From contig CALLFZ010000010.1 of the NCBI GenBank assembly GCA_938010045.1, positions 1 through 64,000 of the forward strand: a DNA stretch of 64,000 bases, given 5' to 3'. The notes below the pieces were generated by a model. The model was not told where the DNA came from, searched no databases, and saw only the letters and a list, made by a program, of their open reading frames with translations. This document shows, one piece after another, positions 47,150 through 56,892 of this stretch. This DNA is from an uncultured bacterium (GTDB lineage: Bacteria > Verrucomicrobiota > Kiritimatiellia > PWTM01). Position numbers and translations under genes: made by a program. Every line of letters begins with the position of its first letter. Position 1 is the stretch's first letter.

Positions 47150-48544
47150 TCACGCGCCCAGCGCCTGCCGCAGCGCCGACGCCAACTCCCCCGCACTCGA
47201 GAATCGCTCGGCGGGGACCGCCGCAAACGCCCGCTCGAGCGTCTCACGCACCGGCGCCGGCAGATCCTCCGCGGCCGTGGGCCGGTACTCGGCCGGCCCC
47301 CTCGGCCGCGCCTCGCCCGCATGGTCGGGCACGTGGCCGCAGAGCAATTCGTGCGCGAGAACGCCGAGCGCAAAAATGTCCGTCCGCGCATCGCCCGGCG
47401 CGCCAGCGGCCACCTCCGGCGCGATGTGGAACCAGTGCGCGGGCAACCCCAGGCGAACCGCCGCGCGCGCCAGTTCGCGCTGGCCGAACCCGAGGATCTT
47501 GAGGCGGCGCTCCGAGTCCAACATTAAACACTCCGGCCGCAGTTGAGCGTGCACCAAACCGAGCGCGGCAGCCTCCTCGAGTGCAGTGGCACACGCGTCA
47601 ACGATTTCCACCACCGCCGACGGCGGCAGGTGGCGGCAGCGGGCCAGCACTGACCGCAACGAGGTGCCGCGGACAAACTCCATCGCCAAGATGACCAGCG
47701 GGGTTGGCCGTTCGAGCCGGTGCGGACGCACGACGCTCCGGTGGCCGAGGCGCGCGGCGGTGCAAACGTCGGCCTCGATCCGCGCGACGGCGGCCTCGTC
47801 CGAAGCAAGCCGCGCGGCGAGCACCTTCAGGGCGACGTCACGACCATCTGCGGTGTCGCGCGCACGATACACCGCACCAAGCCCGCCAGCGTCGAGCAGT
47901 TGCAAGTCCGCATAGCGCGAGCCAACCTTCGGCGGCGGAATCGGCGGTGCAAACGTCGGACGGGCCCGGCCGGGCGCGGGCGCAGCCGCCGGCGCTGCGG
48001 GGCGCGGGTTCATCCGTAGCCGGACCATCGGCGTCGGGCGGCGCAGAGGGAGAACGGGCGACGGGCGATGCACCTTCAGCGCCGGATCGGCAGCGGCGTG
48101 CACCTTCGGCGGAGCCTCGGCCCGAGCGGCACGCGGCGCCCGGGAGCGATAGAGATCCACCGCTTCCCGCACCCAACCGATCAGCGCCTCTTCGCGCCAC
48201 GGCTTCTCGATTACTTTCCACACCCCCGCATAGTTGATTGCCTCGATCACCGTCTCCTTCGTCGCGTGGCCAGTGACCAGGATCCCCACCGTCTCGGGAT
48301 TGCGCCGATGGGCCTCGGCGAGGATCTCGATCCCGTTGTGCACCGGCATCGCCAGATCGCACAGCACCACCGAGAAGTCCGTGGCCGCGACCAGTTCCAT
48401 CGCGACCTCCGGATCGCTGCAGGCCAGCACCTTCAAACCTGGAAATTTCGCGATCAGATGGCGCCGCGTGACCTCAGCGACCGCCGATTCGTCGTCGATC
48501 ACGAGCAGCGGCGGCACCTCCGCAGTGGATGGTTGGGATGTCAT
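47150..48544 (-). CDS. Response-regulator receiver fused to a degenerate protein kinase (pseudokinase)
   Basis: 464 residues. Residues ~12-130 form an intact receiver: DDES acidic pair (D17/D18), phospho-acceptor D63 in LCDLAMP, T91 and K114. A Pro/Ala linker (~135-207) leads to a Hanks-type kinase fold (~208-462). Its glycine loop (DAGGLGAVYRA) and VALK lysine (K240) are present, as is IAPEV. The HRD catalytic loop reads HAQLRPEC (residues 332-339), losing the catalytic aspartate and asparagine, and the DFG motif reads LGFG, losing the metal-binding aspartate. It should bind partners or nucleotide but not phosphorylate by the normal route. It is probably a phosphorylation-controlled scaffold. 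No cognate histidine kinase is nearby. Confidence 0.85.
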   Translation of the reverse strand: MTSQPSTAEVPPLLVIDDESAVAEVTRRHLIAKFPGLKVLACSDPEVAMELVAATDFSVVLCDLAMPVHNGIEILAEAHRRNPETVGILVTGHATKETVIEAINYAGVWKVIEKPWREEALIGWVREAVDLYRSRAPRAARAEAPPKVHAAADPALKVHRPSPVLPLRRPTPMVRLRMNPRPAAPAAAPAPGRARPTFAPPIPPPKVGSRYADLQLLDAGGLGAVYRARDTADGRDVALKVLAARLASDEAAVARIEADVCTAARLGHRSVVRPHRLERPTPLVILAMEFVRGTSLRSVLARCRHLPPSAVVEIVDACATALEEAAALGLVHAQLRPECLMLDSERRLKILGFGQRELARAAVRLGLPAHWFHIAPEVAAGAPGDARTDIFALGVLAHELLCGHVPDHAGEARPRGPAEYRPTAAEDLPAPVRETLERAFAAVPAERFSSAGELASALRQALGA

Positions 48545-48614
48545 TGCGTATCCATCCTAGGGAGAGCACACCGCAGCACAAGCCCGCCGAATCGGGGAGC
48601 GTGCACCGACGGCC

Positions 48615-50138
48615 CTAGGGCGCACGCGATGCCCCGCTGAGGTCGGCACGCAGTCGTTCCTCGGCGCGGGCGCGAATCTGTTCGAGCGGCGGCAACCCCG
48701 TGCGTTCGCGCAGCTCAGGATCCTGCCGGTCGGCCATGTACACACGCCAACAGAGCGCCGCGATCTGCTCGTGGCCCTCGGCGGCCGTCGGATCGCCCAA
48801 CACCCGCCACAGCGCCGCCTGATAGAGAGCCGCCTCGACGGCGGCCAGAGCCTCGTCGGTGTCGAGATCCCGGAGACGGCCGGCCCACGTGTCGGCCACG
48901 AATCGCTCGAACGCAACGCCGACCGCCTCGTTGTGCCGCTGCTGCAGCTCCGCGAAGAGCTCGCGCGCCAAACCTGTGCGCTGGTAGGCGGTGCAAATCA
49001 TGATGCCATCCACGAGAAAATTGCGATGGGCCTGGCGGACGGTGACATCATCAGGATGCCGCGCGAGCGCCTCCTCGAAGCTGTTCCGGACGGCGGGCAG
49101 CAGATCGGGCTCGGGCGCCAGCATCACGGTGCGGCCCTCGGGCGAGACGGCGAGCCGCCCGCGCAGAAACATGGAAGTCATCGCCTGGAAGATCTGGCGA
49201 CGAAGCGCAATGTCGTCGAACCGCGTGCGCGCATAGGATATGCCCGTCACGGCCCAGTAGAGCGCGTGAGCATACGGGCCTCGCCAATCGAGTGCGACGC
49301 CCAGACGCTGTTCGAGATCGAGCATTCGCCGTGGGTCGAGCCGGTACAGCCGCATCATGCGGCGAACGCGCGCGATCGCTCGCAGCGTTCGACCTTCGGG
49401 CGTGTCCGTCCAGCGTCGGCGCAAGAGCTCGGGCATCTCGTCCACCGCCGGCGCACGATCGCCGAACACCTCGATCCCATGCCGCGCCAGTTCGGCCGCC
49501 AGCGACGCCACGGTCGGGTCCCGCAGCGGCTCGCTCTCGGGCTGATTCGCGATGCGCGCAAGTGTTTCGAGATCGGGTTCGGGTCGCGCGCCGCCGAGCA
49601 GGGCGGTCATTTCGAGCGCCCACTCCCGCTTGTACACGCTGTGAGCCTGGTCCAGGTCCATGCCGATCTTATGGTAAAAGATCCAGGCCAGCTCGCGGTG
49701 GAGCAGCGCGCTGCCGGGGTTATAGGTCATGCCCTGATCCCGCAGCAACGAAATGCCGTGGCGAACCCATCGCCAACGGTCGTTCGGGTCGGGGATCATG
49801 ACGCTGACGTTGTAGGCGAGGTTCCAGGCGTGAAACGCCCAGATCGAGGCGAAGCGCGGCTGAAGTTTCGTGATCCAGTCGGCGAGCTGCACGAGTTCGA
49901 AGTATTGGCCGCGATCCTGCAACTCGCTCGCGCGCATCCAGAGCATGTCGGCGACGATGCCGCGGAACGCGCCGAGCGCGACCGTCGTGAACGCGACCAG
50001 CGGCGGTGCGTTTTCGAGCGGCTCGCCCTGGTTGAGTCCTTCGCGGCGCCGCTGGTCCAGCAGCGGCTCGTGCCGCCGGCCCGCGCCCCATAGCGAGAGC
50101 GCCGCAATCGCCACCGGCAGCAGCACCCCGCCTCTCAT
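48615..50138 (-). CDS. Membrane-anchored helical-repeat protein of the ABC-2 operon
   Basis: 507 residues from ATG 50138, overlapping the permease stop. One N-terminal hydrophobic segment (GGVLLPVAIAALSLWGAG) anchors or exports a mostly alpha-helical protein with TPR-like character (RGQYFELVQLADWITKLQPR, WAFHAWNLAYNVSV, NPGSALLHRELAWIFYHKIG). I do not recognise the family; related proteins next to ABC-2 systems are common in PVC bacteria and called hypothetical. Cotranscription with the transporter suggests an accessory or substrate-binding role. Confidence 0.75.
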   Translation of the reverse strand: MRGGVLLPVAIAALSLWGAGRRHEPLLDQRRREGLNQGEPLENAPPLVAFTTVALGAFRGIVADMLWMRASELQDRGQYFELVQLADWITKLQPRFASIWAFHAWNLAYNVSVMIPDPNDRWRWVRHGISLLRDQGMTYNPGSALLHRELAWIFYHKIGMDLDQAHSVYKREWALEMTALLGGARPEPDLETLARIANQPESEPLRDPTVASLAAELARHGIEVFGDRAPAVDEMPELLRRRWTDTPEGRTLRAIARVRRMMRLYRLDPRRMLDLEQRLGVALDWRGPYAHALYWAVTGISYARTRFDDIALRRQIFQAMTSMFLRGRLAVSPEGRTVMLAPEPDLLPAVRNSFEEALARHPDDVTVRQAHRNFLVDGIMICTAYQRTGLARELFAELQQRHNEAVGVAFERFVADTWAGRLRDLDTDEALAAVEAALYQAALWRVLGDPTAAEGHEQIAALCWRVYMADRQDPELRERTGLPPLEQIRARAEERLRADLSGASRAP

Positions 50139-51511
50139 TCCTGCACCGCCCCCAGCTCGCGGATCCGCAACAGCAGCGCACCGAGCAGCGCGAGCAGACC
50201 ACATCCCACCGGTAGGCCCCAGACCAGCATGCGCCACGTCTCCCCCCAGCCGATCCATTCGCCGGCCGCCAGTCGGTCGAAGACTCCCGTGGCGCGCACG
50301 GGCCGCAGCAGCCAGTTCATCGCCGCGAAATACGCCTGCCAGATGCGCTCCGCGGCCACCGCCCAGCCCGACGCCAGCGACGGGTCCTCCACAAACACCG
50401 GTTGGCCCGCCATGCTCGAGACATACCCGGCCATCCGCGCAACGAGCACCGCGGCCACCGCCACAAACGAGGCCACCGGCATGGCGAGCAGCGATCCCGC
50501 CGCCAGCCCGACCGCCCCAAGCACCGCGATCTGACACCACGTGACCAGCCAACCGCGAACGAAATTGCCCGTCGCCCCACCCTGCCACACCAATATCCGA
50601 ATACCGTCGGCCGGATCGAATAGGATCGTTCCGCCGAGCCGGTCCCGGTTCTCAAATACGAGCCGTACCCGCTGTTGGCCCGCCAGCGCCGAGGCGGGCA
50701 GCCCGAGCGAATGCTGCGCGCCGGGAATCCATTCGCCTTCGGCCGACCACCGCTCACCGCCCGATTCGCCGTACAAACCCCACCGACCCGCAACGGCGGA
50801 CGCATCGAGCGTCGAAGTCGCGAAACGGAACCGGAGGTGGGCCGGATGATCCCCAGTGAGCCGCGCGGGCAGCTCCATCTCCCACGCGGTGCGAGAGCCC
50901 GGATGCACCGTGAACTCCGCGGCCCGGAGCGTGTCGCGCAGACGGCGCCGCGCCTCGGCCTCGGACTCCCCCTCGGGTGGCCAGCGCCCGGCGGCGGTCG
51001 CTTCGCGGATCCGCTCCGCGAGCCGCCGCTCGACGTCCGCCACCCGCGGGGCCAGCGGCCGGCGCGCGGTGAGAATCTCCTCCCTCAACACCCGCATGTC
51101 CTCGGATGTCCACCTGCCCCGCCGCACCGCCGCATGCAGCGACAGCGCCGACCCCGCCGCCGAAACCGCACAGAGCGCGGCCGATAGACCCGCCAGCGCA
51201 AGCCACTTCCCCACCCACACCTCCAGGGTCCGCACCGGCTTGGTCAGCACAAGGTGCATCTGACGGTCACGCACATCCAATGCCATCGCACCGCAGCCCA
51301 CCCAGACCGAAGCCAACGAGATCAACAGCGAAGATAGCCACATCGTGTAGGTGATGCCGATCCGGCACAGCCCCGTGATCGTGCCGTCGCCCTTCACGGT
51401 CACCGGCAGGCCGAAGGCCACCGCCAGCACCATCACCGTCAGGGCCAGCCACAGCCGCGATCGAATCGCCGACTGGACCGCGACAGCGGCAATCGCCAGA
51501 ACTGGCTTCAT
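50135..51511 (-). CDS. ABC-2-type permease with large extracytoplasmic domain
   Basis: 458 residues from ATG 51511, overlapping the ATPase stop. An N-terminal helix (LWLALTVMVLAVAFGLPV) and a second cluster (MWLSSLLISLASVWVGCGAM, then DRQMHLVLTKPV) are typical of ABC-2/NosY-like permeases. A soluble insert of ~210 residues (~130-340) with jelly-roll-like strands follows, then three or four helices near the C-terminus. Together with the downstream membrane-anchored protein and upstream ATPase it forms a three-gene exporter operon. Confidence 0.8.
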   Translation of the reverse strand: MKPVLAIAAVAVQSAIRSRLWLALTVMVLAVAFGLPVTVKGDGTITGLCRIGITYTMWLSSLLISLASVWVGCGAMALDVRDRQMHLVLTKPVRTLEVWVGKWLALAGLSAALCAVSAAGSALSLHAAVRRGRWTSEDMRVLREEILTARRPLAPRVADVERRLAERIREATAAGRWPPEGESEAEARRRLRDTLRAAEFTVHPGSRTAWEMELPARLTGDHPAHLRFRFATSTLDASAVAGRWGLYGESGGERWSAEGEWIPGAQHSLGLPASALAGQQRVRLVFENRDRLGGTILFDPADGIRILVWQGGATGNFVRGWLVTWCQIAVLGAVGLAAGSLLAMPVASFVAVAAVLVARMAGYVSSMAGQPVFVEDPSLASGWAVAAERIWQAYFAAMNWLLRPVRATGVFDRLAAGEWIGWGETWRMLVWGLPVGCGLLALLGALLLRIRELGAVQE

Positions 51512-52500
51512 GAGCGGGGCGGTTCCACGAGATGCCGCAGACGGTCGTCGGGCGTCGCGTTGTCGTTCTTCGCGGAACATTCCTGCCCACCGGCCAGGTA
51601 CGACGCCACCGCCGGCGCCTCGCGCGACGCTGTCCCTTCGCCGCCCGTCTCGCGCGCTCGACGGACGACCGCAAGGAAGTACGTCTCAAGGTCCATGCGC
51701 GGATGATCCACCTCCGGATCCGCCCCCGTCAGCTCCCGCGCGACCTCGCACAGCCGCTCCAGAGCACCCGGCGGCGGATGGCTCAACGTCAGCCGGCATC
51801 GCTCGCGTTCCTCGAGGAGTTCGGCCACCGCGCCCATCGCCTGAAGTCGGCCCGCATACAGAATGGCGATCCGATCGGCGACGTCCTCGACATCCGCCAG
51901 CAAATGGGACGACAGCACCACTGTCTTGCCGCGCCGCGCGAGGATCCGAATCAGCTCTTTCATCTGACGGCAGCCGATCGGGTCAAGCCCGGAGGTCGGT
52001 TCGTCCAGGATCACCAGATCGGGATCGTTGATCAGCGCCTGCGCCAGTCCAACGCGACGCGCCATACCCTTCGAAAACTCTCCGACGCGCCGGCGACGTG
52101 CCGCCGTAAGACCCGTCATGTCGAGCAGTTGGTCAATGCGCCGTCGCCGCTCCGCCGACGGAAGGCCGAACAGCCGCCCGAAGAAATCCAGCGTCTCCTC
52201 GGCGGTGAGAAAGGGATAGAGGTACGACTCCTCGGGTAGGTACCCGATGCGCGCCTTGATGCGCACGTCGGTTGGCGGACGGCCGAGCACGATCAGCCGA
52301 CCAGACGTCGGCCGCAGCAGGCCCAGCAGCAGTTTGATCGTCGTGCTCTTTCCCGAGCCGTTGGGGCCGAGGAGACCGAACACCTCGCCGCGGCGCACGT
52401 CGAACGTGAAACCGTCGAGCGCGCGCACGCGCGGCCGTCGCCAAAAATCGAGGAAGATCTTCGTCAGCCCGACCGCTTCGATCACGGCATCCGCGTTCAT
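51508..52500 (-). CDS. ABC-2-type transporter ATPase
   Basis: 330 residues from ATG 52500. Motifs: Walker A LLGPNGSGKSTTIKL, Q-loop region GYLPEESYLYPFLT, signature EFSKGMARRVGLAQAL, Walker B LVILDEPTSGLDP and H-loop LSSHLLADVED. It resembles CcmA/NatA-type ATPases with a C-terminal extension of ~100 residues rich in polar residues. The stop overlaps the permease start by four bases. Confidence 0.92.
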   Translation of the reverse strand: MNADAVIEAVGLTKIFLDFWRRPRVRALDGFTFDVRRGEVFGLLGPNGSGKSTTIKLLLGLLRPTSGRLIVLGRPPTDVRIKARIGYLPEESYLYPFLTAEETLDFFGRLFGLPSAERRRRIDQLLDMTGLTAARRRRVGEFSKGMARRVGLAQALINDPDLVILDEPTSGLDPIGCRQMKELIRILARRGKTVVLSSHLLADVEDVADRIAILYAGRLQAMGAVAELLEERERCRLTLSHPPPGALERLCEVARELTGADPEVDHPRMDLETYFLAVVRRARETGGEGTASREAPAVASYLAGGQECSAKNDNATPDDRLRHLVEPPRS

Positions 52501-53191
52501 GTTCGCGCAGTATACCGCGGCGCGCGGCACGGGACACGCAGCGCGGCGCCGCGCACCGCCCGCCGGCTCCCCCCGCGCGGCCCATCATCGCGAACCCGCG
52601 CGCGCCACGGCTCCCATTCGAACACGTCGGCCTCGCGCGAGACGATTGCGTGGTGGCTTGGATCGATTTGAAGGGTACGATGCGGGGTCAGGATACGGGT
52701 CGGCATGCGCTCGTACCAGTCCCAATCGAAGACCGGGGACAAATCGCGGTCCAAAGACAGACCCCGACCGCCGGGCCAGACTCGACGTGTACATTGGCCG
52801 CCGTCGTTGGCGCAGTGCAACAGGCGGCGTGAATAGAACGCGGCAGGGGAAATTGGACTTGACAGGTTTTCTGGCCCGGCGGCCCGAACAGCCCGCCCTA
52901 CACCGGCGCGCGAGGGCTGCGCATGGGTCGGCCCTCGCCGCATCAGGACCCATCCATGCGCCTCCAGCCAAATGACCCAAATGAGATTTCGCTGAGAAAC
53001 GATACTGTCGCATCACGATAACGCCGTGATGCTCGCTAAGATGCGCGGTATGGCCCGCTCCCAAATTGGTCCTTGTGGGTGGATCACCGGAACATCAATA
53101 CAACCCGCATTGCGCATGGGGTGTTCAGCGGAGTCAAATTCTTGGATGCGTCCCGTGCGCCCCCGGGCGTGCGGCCGGACCTCCGGATTGG
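52501..53191. other. 690-bp gap without an intact gene
   Basis: No convincing gene. The minus-strand frame around 52600-52760 reads VFDWDWYERMPTRILTPH and DVFEWEPWRARV, which looks coding-like but has no recognisable family and no start. A GGGGACAAATCG/AGACAGACCCC pair near 52735-52770 recalls the GGGGACAGACAC-type sequences in environmental genomes (one also at ~63636), so a decayed mobile or REP-type element is possible. Confidence 0.35.
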
Positions 53192-55331
53192 TCAAACGGG
53201 CTCGAAGGCGACGATCTCGTGGATGTCGACCCGAGGGATCACAAGCTCCCACGCGCCGTTCACGTGCCGGGCTTCGATCGGACGAGCGGCCACCACCAAT
53301 CTCACCCGAGGCCGCTCCAGCGGCACCGCCACTCGAACGCGCACGTCGCGCAACGGCGCCGGTGAATCGTGAAACTCCGGATGCGGCGGCGCCTTGCGGT
53401 CCGGCGACCAGTTCACCACATGCACCAGCCACCGTTCGCCGTTCCCTCCGCCGAGCGGTTGACGGGTCACGGTGAACTCCGCCGCGAGAGGCGCGTCGGT
53501 CTCCAGCAGTCGCTCCGGCCGCACACGATCCAGCAGGTGGTGGAACAGCGCGCGATAGACCCAGTAGCCCGTGCGGTAGTACGACACCCCCAGCGGAAAC
53601 CCAATGAGCCCCACGCGACCCGAGACCGCCGCGACGCTGAATTCCGTCACACGCTCGAATGGCGTGTGGCGGTGGCTCGTGTACTTCGCGGGCGACCTCT
53701 GGAACAGCGGCACGCCGAGGTCGGCCAACGGTTCCGCGGGCGCCTTCACCCGCCAGCGGCCCGCGCCCTCATACACCGCATATTCGTACGGCGGTACGTC
53801 GCCGGTGAACGCGGCCCGCGGCACCAGGTAGGCGGGTTGGAACTCGCTCGCGCCCTCAACGGTGATGCCGTACGGCGCCAGCCAGCTTTCGTCCGAGCCG
53901 GCCGGCCGCCCCGCGTCGCCGCACACCACCACCGCGCCCCCCTGCTCAACGTACCGGCGAACACGCTCCACCACCGCCGCGTCGGGCCGGAACGCGTCGG
54001 GCATCACAATCAGACCGTATCGTTCCCATTCTTGTGAGGGCTCGACCACGTCGAACTGGCGACGCGACTCGAGCATGAGTTTCGTGAGTCCGTCGAGGTA
54101 GTCGTCGCGCAGCCGGTCGAACGGAATTGCGGGAATCATCATCGCCGCTTCGGTAACCGGCGCCGCGCCCTCCAGCCACGATTCGAGCCGCCGAATCCGC
54201 CCGAACGAGCGGCCGATCACATGGTAGACCGCCGGATCGAGCCGACCGTTCGGCGGCATTTGATCACCCACGTCGCAGCGCGCCGCGTTCGCGACGATCG
54301 AGGCCAGTTCGACGTCGAGCTGCGGCACGGTTTTCAGTCCACCGAAGTCCGCCCAGGCCGTCACGAAGCGTCCCGTCATGCCGTACACGGGCACGCCAAA
54401 ATTTCGCTGGTACCGGATCTGCATCGGGGCATAGAAGTAGCCCCAACCGCCGGTCGGGAGTGCCTCGATGTCGATGTTGTCGAGCAGCGGCGCCCGCGCG
54501 CGGACACACGAGAGCCCGATGTCATTACAATCCACTTGGCCGCCGGGGCGGATCGAATGGACGAGGTCGCGCACGTGGCGGTGCCAGTCGAGAAACAGTC
54601 GGTGTTTGTGTTCCCGCTGTGCCGCCGGATTCTGCGGATCACCGCCCGCCTCGCGGATCTGCCGCTGGCACTCGGCGCAGAAGCATTCCGGCGCGGCCGG
54701 CTCGGCCATGTCGAACCAGGCGCCGTCCAATTCATAGCGGCCGACGAACTCTCGGGGCGATCCATCCACTCGATGTAGTCCGCATGCGCCAAGCCGAGCG
54801 CCGTCCAGCCGGGGGTCTGACCGGGCTTGGGCATGTAGTCGGAGCCATCGCGCCGGATCATCCGCCACTGCGGACGCGTCCGCGCGAGGTGGTGATCCCA
54901 GGTCGTGCAGTAGTCGCGTACACCGCAAGGCCGCGCTGGCGGCAGGCCCGGACCTGCGCGCCCAGCAGGTCGAACTTGAGCCCCGGGTGGACCGGCCCGA
55001 CCTCGCTCGGCCAGTAGCAATATCCGTGCATGTCCTTGGCGAAGACGACGATCGAGTCCACGTTCGCGGCGACAAGCTGGTCACCCCAGGCGTCCTCGTT
55101 GACCTCTGCGCCGATCACGGGCATGTGCTCGGTGTTGTGGAAATCGAGGTGGACCTTGCGCCAGGGCCGCCGCGGCATGGCGTGGACGCGCGGGTCGCTC
55201 CACCACCGCAATCGTTTCGAAGCCTCCGGTGGCATACCCGGCACGGCGTCCGCCGGATCCCGGCTCCGGGCCGCGACCGCGCCGACGCCCGCAACACGAA
55301 GCCGTTCTCGGCGAGTCATCCCAGCTGTCAT
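53192..55331 (-). pseudogene. Frameshifted glycosyl-hydrolase-like gene (GHL6/GH29-like)
   Basis: Starts at ATG 55331 behind a strong AGGAGG and a Tat-like signal (TRRERLRVAGVGAVAA). Frame 1 carries KVHLDFHNTEHMPVIG and FAKDMHGYCYWPSEVG to GLAVYA. Near 54915 a missing base moves the sequence to frame 2 (YCTTWDHHLARTRPQW, DYIEWMDRP). Near 54755 a second shift moves it to frame 3 (EFVGRYELDGAWFDM, CFCAECQRQIREAGG) and on to the stop. Pattern and order match hypothetical glycosyl hydrolase 6/alpha-fucosidase-like barrels followed by a beta-galactosidase-trimerisation-like flavodoxin domain (YVEQGGAVVVCGDAGRP). The long intact rest and strong start site suggest recent decay or assembly errors. 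It lies 75 bp after the S41-like gene. Confidence 0.75.
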
Positions 55332-55406
55332 GGTTGGACCTCCTTCGGCTCAATCGCCGCGGGTGACCGGCGAAATCGCGCAACCAGCGGACGATCAGCC
55401 AGCGGC

Positions 55407-56693
55407 TTAGCGTTGAGGTCGCCGGGGAAGCCCGAGAGCGTGCACCGCCAAGAGCAGGTTCACCGCCCGCTCCAGCTCGGCATCCCCCGCGATCCGTTCA
55501 CGAAGTCGCCGGTCTTCCTCCTCCTCGGCCGAGGCACGCCGCTTCGGATTGAGGCCGGCGGCCGCCCCGGTCGCCGTCTCTCGTGACGCCGCGGGGCGAG
55601 CGGCGACCTCGATCTGAGGATGAACCGTCTCTCCGAGCACTGTTCCCTCGATCTTGAGCCGGCGGACTGGCAGCCAGGCGAGAAGGTCGCCGCCGAGAGG
55701 AACCCACTCATACCGGCACAATGACCCCATCGTTGGCTGGCCGATGCACATGACCGGCACGCTTCCTCCCGTAAGCGCGACGGCCAGCGCTTCCGCGGCA
55801 TCGGCCGTGTGCGGTCCGATGAGCACCACCATCGGCGCCGTCGCCGCGATCGGCGAAGCCCGCGAAGCCACGACCATGTCCTCCACCCCGGCGACCCGCG
55901 ACTCCAGCTCGAACAGATTCGGCCGGCCCGGTCGCGCCACCGCCGCGATGCGGGCGGCCTCGGTCAGATCCATTCCGCCGGTCGCACGCAGGTCGAGCAC
56001 CACCCCCGCGGTCCGTCCGGTACTCGCGGCCTCCCATGCGCCCAACACTAAATCCGCCGCCCCCTCGCGCACTTCCGCCAGACGCACCATACGGAGGCCA
56101 CGCGGCAGAAGCTCAACCTCGCCCACCTCCGGCGCCACCCAGGCCGGCAGAACAGCGACCTGGATCGGCTCTCGCTGCGGCGGCCGGACGACGACAATCT
56201 CCACGGCCCCCGTCGCGGCCGTGACCCAGCTTTTCCATTTGTCTTCCGCGATGCCGGTCACAAATCGCCCCGCGACCTGATCGAGAATGTCGCCCACCTG
56301 GAGCCGCGCCGCGGCCGGCCCGTTCGACACCACCGCCACGACGACGTGCTGTCCATTGGACAGCGCCGTGCGAATGCCCAGCCCCCACGAATGCCGACAC
56401 CACGCTCGCACGACCGCGTCACGGTCCCGCTCACGCACCACCTCCGCCCGCGGATCCAGCGCGCGAGCCGCCTCCCGCAGCGCCCGCACATACATCGCCT
56501 TCGTGACGTCCACACCGCACAGCGTCCGCCCGATCTCCATAAGGCGCTCGAGTGGCCCGACCGTGAGGTGCAATTCCGACGACGACACTTCCGCGGTCGC
56601 CGGCGACGCCGCCGGCGATTCAACCTGCGCCCCTGCGCCAATCGCCGCGATCGCATAGAGAAGTGCCCGTCGCAACCCACCCTGCGGTTTCAC
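55407..56693 (-). CDS. Catalytically degenerate S41/C-terminal-processing-peptidase-like protein with PDZ domain
   Basis: 428 residues from GTG 56693 (AGGGGG seven bases upstream), with a short signal segment (LLYAIAAIGAGAQV). A PDZ-like domain is visible around GIRTALSNGQHVVVAVVSNG and AARLQVGDILDQVAG. The S41 core follows: TAGVVLDLRATGGMDLTEAA and VVLIGPHTADAAEALAVAL, then GQPTMGSLCRYEWVPL. At the positions of the catalytic Ser and Lys of active enzymes (SASASE and GxxTxGKG) it has Ala300 and Ser324, 24 residues apart as expected. It is therefore probably an inactive binding or scaffolding relative. It lies directly upstream of the frameshifted hydrolase gene. Confidence 0.7.
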   Translation of the reverse strand: MKPQGGLRRALLYAIAAIGAGAQVESPAASPATAEVSSSELHLTVGPLERLMEIGRTLCGVDVTKAMYVRALREAARALDPRAEVVRERDRDAVVRAWCRHSWGLGIRTALSNGQHVVVAVVSNGPAAARLQVGDILDQVAGRFVTGIAEDKWKSWVTAATGAVEIVVVRPPQREPIQVAVLPAWVAPEVGEVELLPRGLRMVRLAEVREGAADLVLGAWEAASTGRTAGVVLDLRATGGMDLTEAARIAAVARPGRPNLFELESRVAGVEDMVVASRASPIAATAPMVVLIGPHTADAAEALAVALTGGSVPVMCIGQPTMGSLCRYEWVPLGGDLLAWLPVRRLKIEGTVLGETVHPQIEVAARPAASRETATGAAAGLNPKRRASAEEEEDRRLRERIAGDAELERAVNLLLAVHALGLPRRPQR

Positions 56694-56892
56694 GAAGGAT
56701 CCCCCTGCCCCGGCGCGGAGCTGGGTCGCACGCCGCAACCACCGAACGGCCGGAGGGCAAGCGGCGCAGTCATAACGGAATCCCCGCGCGGGCACAAGCG
56801 GCAGGGCGGAGCCGACAGGGCTCGGGTGGAACTTGCCCGCCAACCCGACCGGCGCGATAGTGCTCGACGGAGCATCGAACCGGAGGTGCATC

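Noticed and set aside
52497-52943. 148-codon minus-strand frame with coding-like patches
   Set aside because: No start signal, no recognisable domain; listed only as a possible relic in the gap entry.
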